Source: Sanderia malayensis | Lineage: Eukaryota > Cnidaria > Scyphozoa > Semaeostomeae > Pelagiidae | Length of the DNA: 64,000 nt | Direction of reading: 5' to 3' | NCBI GenBank assembly: GCA_013076295.1 | Contig: RQOL01000718.1 | Span: 1,612,001 to 1,676,000 of the forward strand | Part shown: positions 59,268 to 64,000 of the stretch, one piece after another | How positions within the stretch are numbered: the first letter of the stretch is position 1 | How the letters are laid out: each line of letters begins with the position of its first letter | Notes under the pieces: model-generated | Databases searched by the model: none | Seen by the model: the letters and a program-made list of their open reading frames with translations, nothing else | Told to the model about the DNA's origin: nothing | Made by a program: the position numbers and the translations under genes

Positions 59268-60362
59268 ATGCCAAACATCAAGTTACAGAGCTCTGATGGT
59301 GAAATATTTGATGTCGATGTAGAGGTTGCAAAAGCCTCCATGACAATCAGGACCATGTTAGAAGATCTTGGTATATCTGAGGCAGATGACGAACCTGTAC
59401 CACTTCCGAATGTGAATGCTGGAATTCTGGGGAAGGTCATAACTTGGGCAAAGCACCACAAAGACGACCCTGCTCCACCAGAGGATGAAGAAAACAAGGA
59501 GAAGAGAACTGACGACATCGATCCTTGGGATCAAGAATTCTTGAAAGTTGACCAAGGAACATTGTTTGAGCTTATCTTGGCAAGTTTTCGTCATTTGTTC
59601 ATCAGACAGATTTTTTCTTCTTACTATATCACACTTGAATCAATGGTGATTGAAGTCAAACTAAGATATTTTTATTTTACAGGCTGCAAATTATCTAGAC
59701 ATCAAAGGCCTACTTGATGTTACATGTAAAACTGTTGCAAACATGATAAAAGGTAAGGTTTGGTATACTGTCATTGTTTTCTCTAAAAGCTGTTTGATTA
59801 ATCAAACCTTTAAAGTATTGAATTAACTGCATGAAGTAGGCATCAATAACATTGTATCCATGTCATCTATACAATTTTAAAGCTACTCTGAATGTAATTA
59901 GCCACTGCATGTTTTCAATTACTGGACATTTGGACTCTCTGTGTAACCTGTGAAGGTATATAAAGAGGTGGTTTGATATTTTTTTATTTTTTTATCATTT
60001 CATTCTTTTTATTCTGTTCATTCAAGGCAAAACACCAGAAGAGATTAGGCGAACATTTAACATTAAAAACGACTTCACACCAGAGGAAGAGGAACAGGTT
60101 AGTAACCCCTGCTATCCATATACAACCTAATAATTAACAATACCAAGCCATAAAAACCAGGGGGGTTGTACTTAACATGGTTGTAGCTCTGAGAAATATT
60201 CGAAGCTTTGGCCCTTTTTTCGAAAGTGAGAGGATATGTGCAAAGCTGAAAGTGAATTAATCTGTTTTTGAAAAAGCAGTAAACCTTGATATGTTCATAA
60301 CTAATTTGAGTTTATGTTTATTCAAGGTACGAAAAGAGAATGAATGGTGTGAGGAGAAGTAA
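59268..60362 (+). CDS. SKP1: SKP1, SCF ubiquitin ligase adaptor
   Basis: Adaptor that links cullin 1 to F-box proteins. Four exons, 59268-59579, 59683-59752, 60027-60097 and 60327-60362, give 162 residues (human 163). It starts [20 protein letters not shown] and shows the BTB/POZ-like fold ([34 protein letters not shown]), [60 protein letters not shown] and the C-terminal KENEWCEEK that packs against F-box proteins. The first intron must use a GC donor (TTG|GCAAGT) to keep the universally conserved ELILAANYLD sequence; a nearby GT would break the frame. The start was chosen at the first ATG of the family consensus. Only one complete SKP1 coding region lies in this window. Confidence 0.96.
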
Positions 60363-61433
60363 AGTTAAGAGACAATTACAATGCACACATTTAAGCGAAG
60401 TCTGTTTCAACATTTTCACATGATGCTTTTTTGTTTTATCATAATAATTTAGTTGGTGACTTCTTTCAGTTCCATATGTAAAATACAATAAGCTTGTAAA
60501 AGTTGATGCTTTAGGGTAATTGATGTGTGGAAGTGCTAGTGTATGCAAGCTTGCAGTTATATTTTAAGAATACAGTCCCAACACAGTGAGTTTACAATAG
60601 AATTCTCAAATGCTGCTCAATTCTTTATTTTAATTATTTGTCTTCATCCCTCCCACCCGTATCACCCGTTTATTGCCTCGTTTACCAAAATACCTCGCTT
60701 GCATGGCTGACTGATTCGCTTTTACTACGTTACTACACCGCTTGTATTGCTGAATTACTTGTATTGCGTTGGCGCCATGTTACCTGGTATCCAAGGTGGC
60801 TTGTTGTCCGGGAAACATTACAAGAACTGCGCATGAATGGAGATGACTCTGCGGTTAACAAAAAGAGGTGGGAGACTACAATTCAATTCGACCTTATGAC
60901 ATTAGAATCAAATTAAAATGATATATTTTTAAATTTATTATTCTACGTTACATAATTTGTAAAAAATCACCACTTTTTTGTTACTCAATTGTCAAAGCTC
61001 AGAATTATATAGCCCTCTGATAATTGTCCATCGATAATATCAAAAGAAATAGGGTATTGAATTTAAAGCAACGCCGAGCAATGTTGTGAATCAGAGCGGT
61101 TAATGAACTATTCTTCGGCACGATTCGTTTTTGCTTCTTTTAATTGTTGCTGTGGCGACCTGTCTTCGTCACCAGGGAACGGAGTGTAAACTCAAGTTGT
61201 AGTATTCATTATATACACGCGATAACTCTTTAATCTCGAGGTCTACTCTGATTTGATTTTAACTTGAAGTTCGCTTCGTGATTGCTTAAAAGTATAAACG
61301 TAAACGTGGGAGTATTTGGTTACTCTTGATCAAGACATCAACATTACTGATATACATAATTCATTTCACCTCGTTTTCCGTGTGTGAATATATTGTCAAC
61401 AAATACCAAAGTCGATATTACGTTTCCAAAACA
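60363..61433. other. Intergenic region downstream of SKP1
   Basis: Contains the SKP1 3' UTR and the promoter of the next gene. A 92-codon frame near 60638 has no ATG at its start and no recognised motif, so it is not annotated. Nothing else was recognised. Confidence 0.4.
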
Positions 61434-62539
61434 ATGGGGTGTGGCAGGTAAGACTAGTTGTTGTTTTTATCAGTGTCCATATTTGTATTTATAAGGAATA
61501 AGAGTTTAATCTGCAGCTACTTTACTTATCGAAGAGAAAGGCCTTGGTTTTATTTCAAACCTCTAGGTCTTCCTCTGTGATGAAAATCTTGGAATTACCG
61601 TATGAAAGTTTTTTGGTCTACTAAATACATTGTTATATGAAATTTCAAGGTCGTTCCTCGTTTTAATCAAGTTTTAAGTCTACTTGTTTTATTTATTTCT
61701 AGATCAAGTCCAAGAATGCATGATAGAGTGAGGGAAGAATCGTGTAAGTTGGTTCATCTTTTCTTCTCATCATCACACTCCTCGGAAATCGATTTGCCTT
61801 TTGTGCCGGCAACTAAGCTATAACAACCAAATTGATAGGGGGTGTTGTGCGAAAGCAAATGCCCGTCGCGAACGTAAGGCCAGGGGCGCTTAATATTATA
61901 AAAAATATTGGGTGCAGCTCATAATAAGTCTAGTGGTTGAAACTTCTTATTGGCCCATCTCCCCAATAATTGATACAGGCAAGCGGTCACGTACAAACAC
62001 ATCTGAGCCGATAATATTTTCAGATGCGACCAGAGGCCATGATTAAACTTTTTTCCTTAGCAACACCGCAACCTCACGAAGATGACAATTCGTCCACAAA
62101 GGAGGCTGCAAAAGATGATGCAGGTGCCGCAAACGAGGCTCCAAAAGATGATACAGGTGCTGCAAACGAGGCAGCAAAAAATGATACAGGTGCAGCAAAC
62201 GAGGCTGCAAAAGGTGATGCAGGTACCGCAAATGAGGCTGCAAAAGATGATGTAGGTGTGACAAACGAGGCTGCAAAAGATGATACAGCTACCACAAACG
62301 AAGCTGCAAAAGATGATGCAGGCGCGACAAACGAGGCTGCAAAAGATGATACAGCTACCGCAAACGAGGCTGCCAAGGATGATACAGGTACCGCAACTGA
62401 GGCTGTAAAGGATGATACAGGTGTCACAGACGAGGCTGCAAAAGATGTCGCAAAAGATGATGCAGAAGACATCGTGAACGAAGCTAAAAAGCTTATTACT
62501 ACGGACCCTAATGACGATCCTAATGCGAACGATCCATAA
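61434..62539 (+). CDS. Acidic 11-residue repeat protein, possibly N-myristoylated
   Basis: The secure part is the reading frame 62024-62539, which follows a splice acceptor (TATTTTCAG) and encodes ten tandem 11-residue units of the form EAAKDD(T/A)GAAN plus an acidic Asp/Asn-rich end. I propose three small upstream exons, 61434-61447, 61703-61743 and 61839-61873; they have consensus donors (CAG|GTAAGA, CGT|GTAAGT, AAC|GTAAGG) and bring the total to an in-frame 201 residues. The resulting start MGCGRSS fits the N-myristoylation rule (Gly2, Ser6) with Cys3 available for palmitoylation. The third small exon has a weak polypyrimidine tract; skipping it gives a 25-codon peptide that stops before the repeats. 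The 11-mer rhythm recalls LEA-type stress proteins, but this is only a periodicity resemblance. Function unknown. Confidence 0.55.
62102..62431 (+). repeat. Ten tandem 33-bp coding repeats
   Basis: Ten units of 33 bp, each starting GAGGCTGCAAAAGATGATAC or a close variant, encode EAAKDDTGAAN-like 11-mers. Drift is mainly at the third base and in the last four residues, so protein-level constraint is plausible. Confidence 0.95.
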
Positions 62540-63155
62540 ACATAAATTTTAATTTAGTTAATCGAACAATTTATACATTAATAAAGTATAAATGTAAAAA
62601 GTAGGCATTACACTGAGAAAAATCTACGATTTTATAAGCCAATTTTAATCAAGATAAGATTCCATTAACAAAATTAGCATGTTTGTTTAGTCGGGGCATA
62701 CGCATGTAACTACAAAGCATTCATTCAAAATAGTCTCTTTCAGTATTCAAATATAAACGGGTGAATTATTCATTATGAAATTGAATTGCTGCCGTTGCCT
62801 GTGGTCGTAAAGTAAACAAATAAACAGGTATTTGAATGCAAAAGCACTTTAACGACTCATCTCACCTTCATGCATGTAAACAGGCAGTGATTCAGCTAAG
62901 AGTCAAATTAAAACTTATAAAAAATACGATTTTCCAATCTTAATTTCGTTTAGAAACTTGATTAAAACATATGCCGTAAATCCTCGAAAAAGCCCCCTCC
63001 CTATTCCAAATAAACCCCGCCTAAAAAATCACTTTTGCAAATAAGTCCCAGGGCTAATTTGAGGATTTGTGGTAATCAAACATGAATATCAACCCAGCAC
63101 CCAATGATGCCTGTATACATTTTTAACCCCTTATCGCAAGAGCAGTACAACAATG
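62540..63155. other. Convergent 3' flank with MITE
   Basis: Lies between the repeat-protein gene and the minus-strand gene at the right edge. It holds AATAAA at 62580-62585 and a MITE at 62972-63074; nothing else was recognised. Confidence 0.5.
62972..63074. mobile_element. 103-bp AATAAGCCCC-type MITE
   Basis: The left end TGCCGTAAATCCTCGAAAAA and the right end (GCTAATTTGAGGATTTGTGGTA) are imperfect inverted repeats. It shares its left end with the fragment at 24541. Confidence 0.65.
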
Positions 63156-63923
63156 TTATCTTATCACATCAGATGCATCAGATTTCGGGAACGCTGTGTG
63201 TGTTATGTAATCTTCAAGCCAAGCAGCCTCGTTTTCATCGTCATCAACTTCGCAGAAACGAGGATGCTTCGTGCCTGAAATAAAACAAGTTGGATTGAGC
63301 AATCACACACTTTTTATAACTAATTTTTTTGAAAAGGTTCAACAATATTCTTAAAAACTTTAGATTTTGAGCCTCAAATTATTCTTAAGTTATTCTTAAC
63401 TGACCTTTGTTTTGCTTTGTAAAAATACTCAAATAAATAAAAACTTTATACCTCATGACGCTTCGTCCTGGCTGTATTGCCATATTATTCCTAAATTTCA
63501 TAGAATTTGAGCCGCATTCTTATGCAAAATTCTTATAGAAACGTTTGTAATCGGTTACCCTGTTACTACAAGCGCGACAATAACAACCACTGCTAGTAAT
63601 GCTTGCTACTACAATTTACCTAAATGCTCCCTTATAAAAGCGAACATGACTTTTCTTTGAATGCGCATGGCTGTATCCTGCTTGAGTGAAGCATGCATTT
63701 TAAATATCTTCAGCATCCAGCTTGGGACAATCGAAGGAATATCACATTGGCTGTGATGCCCAGTCCCTCTGCGAAGGAGAGAAAGATATACACTTTAATA
63801 CCACGGCGTGGGCAATAAATAATAGACTTTAAATTAAAGTAACAGGCTTTGCTATTCAAACGAGGTGAAAGCAGCAATGATTAAAACGTGCTTACTTTAT
63901 TGTCAAAACCTTCTTGTTTTCAT
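63156..63923 (-). CDS. 3' exons of an unidentified minus-strand gene
   Basis: Three consecutive exons, 63923-63896, 63768-63620 and 63274-63156, have consensus splice sites and agreeing phases and end at a TAA (63158-63156); the 5' part lies beyond the window. They encode about 98 residues including ENKKVLTIKGTGHHSQCDIP, SWMLKIFKMHASLKQDTAMR, RKVMFAFIREHLGTKHPRFC and an acidic end EVDDDENEAAWLEDYITHTA. The amphipathic, conserved-looking sequence and clean splicing argue for a real gene. I do not recognise the family. The upstream exon must end with one base of a codon, which gives a phase constraint for extending the model. Confidence 0.6.
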
Positions 63924-64000
63924 CTGAAAATAAATAATAAATGCTTGAATATTTAAAGTTTTAAATAAAGATAGGGACACGATGATGTTCTGTCCCTTTC

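Noticed and set aside
60638..60916. 92-codon frame downstream of SKP1
   Set aside because: It opens with TTG, has no recognised motif and no clear splice partners.

Overview
The window is nuclear DNA of a multicellular animal. It has spliced genes with short GT-AG introns, polyadenylation signals, a histone macroH2A, an extracellular EGF/laminin-G protein of the Eyes-shut type, a two-pore potassium channel, and many short inverted-repeat DNA transposons. Genes are close together, and several pairs are divergent with less than 300 bp between start codons. This suggests a compact AT-rich invertebrate genome; an early-branching marine animal such as a sponge or cnidarian is my guess, but the sequence alone does not settle it. 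Exon models below were built by eye from splice consensus, reading-frame phase and family knowledge.

Layout, left to right. 1-2928 (+): 3' part of a long coiled-coil protein with NPF motifs. 4512-5798 (-): ribosomal protein L19. 6061-8010 (+): stomatin-like protein 1 (SPFH + SCP2). 10037-15712 (+): a second, 1891-residue coiled-coil protein. 16068-18677 (-): MRTO4, a 60S assembly factor. 18840-20405: a 12-unit satellite of about 131-147 bp per unit, carrying TTAGGG-type motifs, NRF1-like and CRE-like sites. 20421-22323 and 22712-24750 (+): two tandem paralogues of mitochondrial ribosomal protein L1. 25513-26779 (+): an ER FKBP-type prolyl isomerase with EF hands. 28811-29969 (+): a small K2P channel.

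31358-45607 (-): a 15-exon gene for a predicted 3407-residue Eyes-shut (EYS) homologue, whose first coding exon alone is 7.35 kb. 46299-47089 (-): BOLA1. 47321-50224 (+): macroH2A. 52131-54496 and 56071-58345 (+): two CRIP-type LIM proteins on a tandem segmental duplication. 59268-60362 (+): SKP1. 61434-62539 (+): a small protein of 11-residue repeats, possibly N-myristoylated. 63156-63923 (-): 3' exons of an unidentified gene.

The genes are mostly unrelated housekeeping loci. Themes that connect them are ribosome production (RPL19, MRTO4, two MRPL1 genes), probable shared promoters (RPL19/STOML1, MRTO4/MRPL1, BOLA1/macroH2A), recent local duplication (MRPL1, CRIP), and repeated invasion of introns by MITEs. 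The strongest candidates for something undescribed are the promoter-like satellite between MRTO4 and MRPL1, the intact EYS-type gene with its giant EGF/mucin exon, and the CRIP duplication that also copied a likely SKP1 5' exon.
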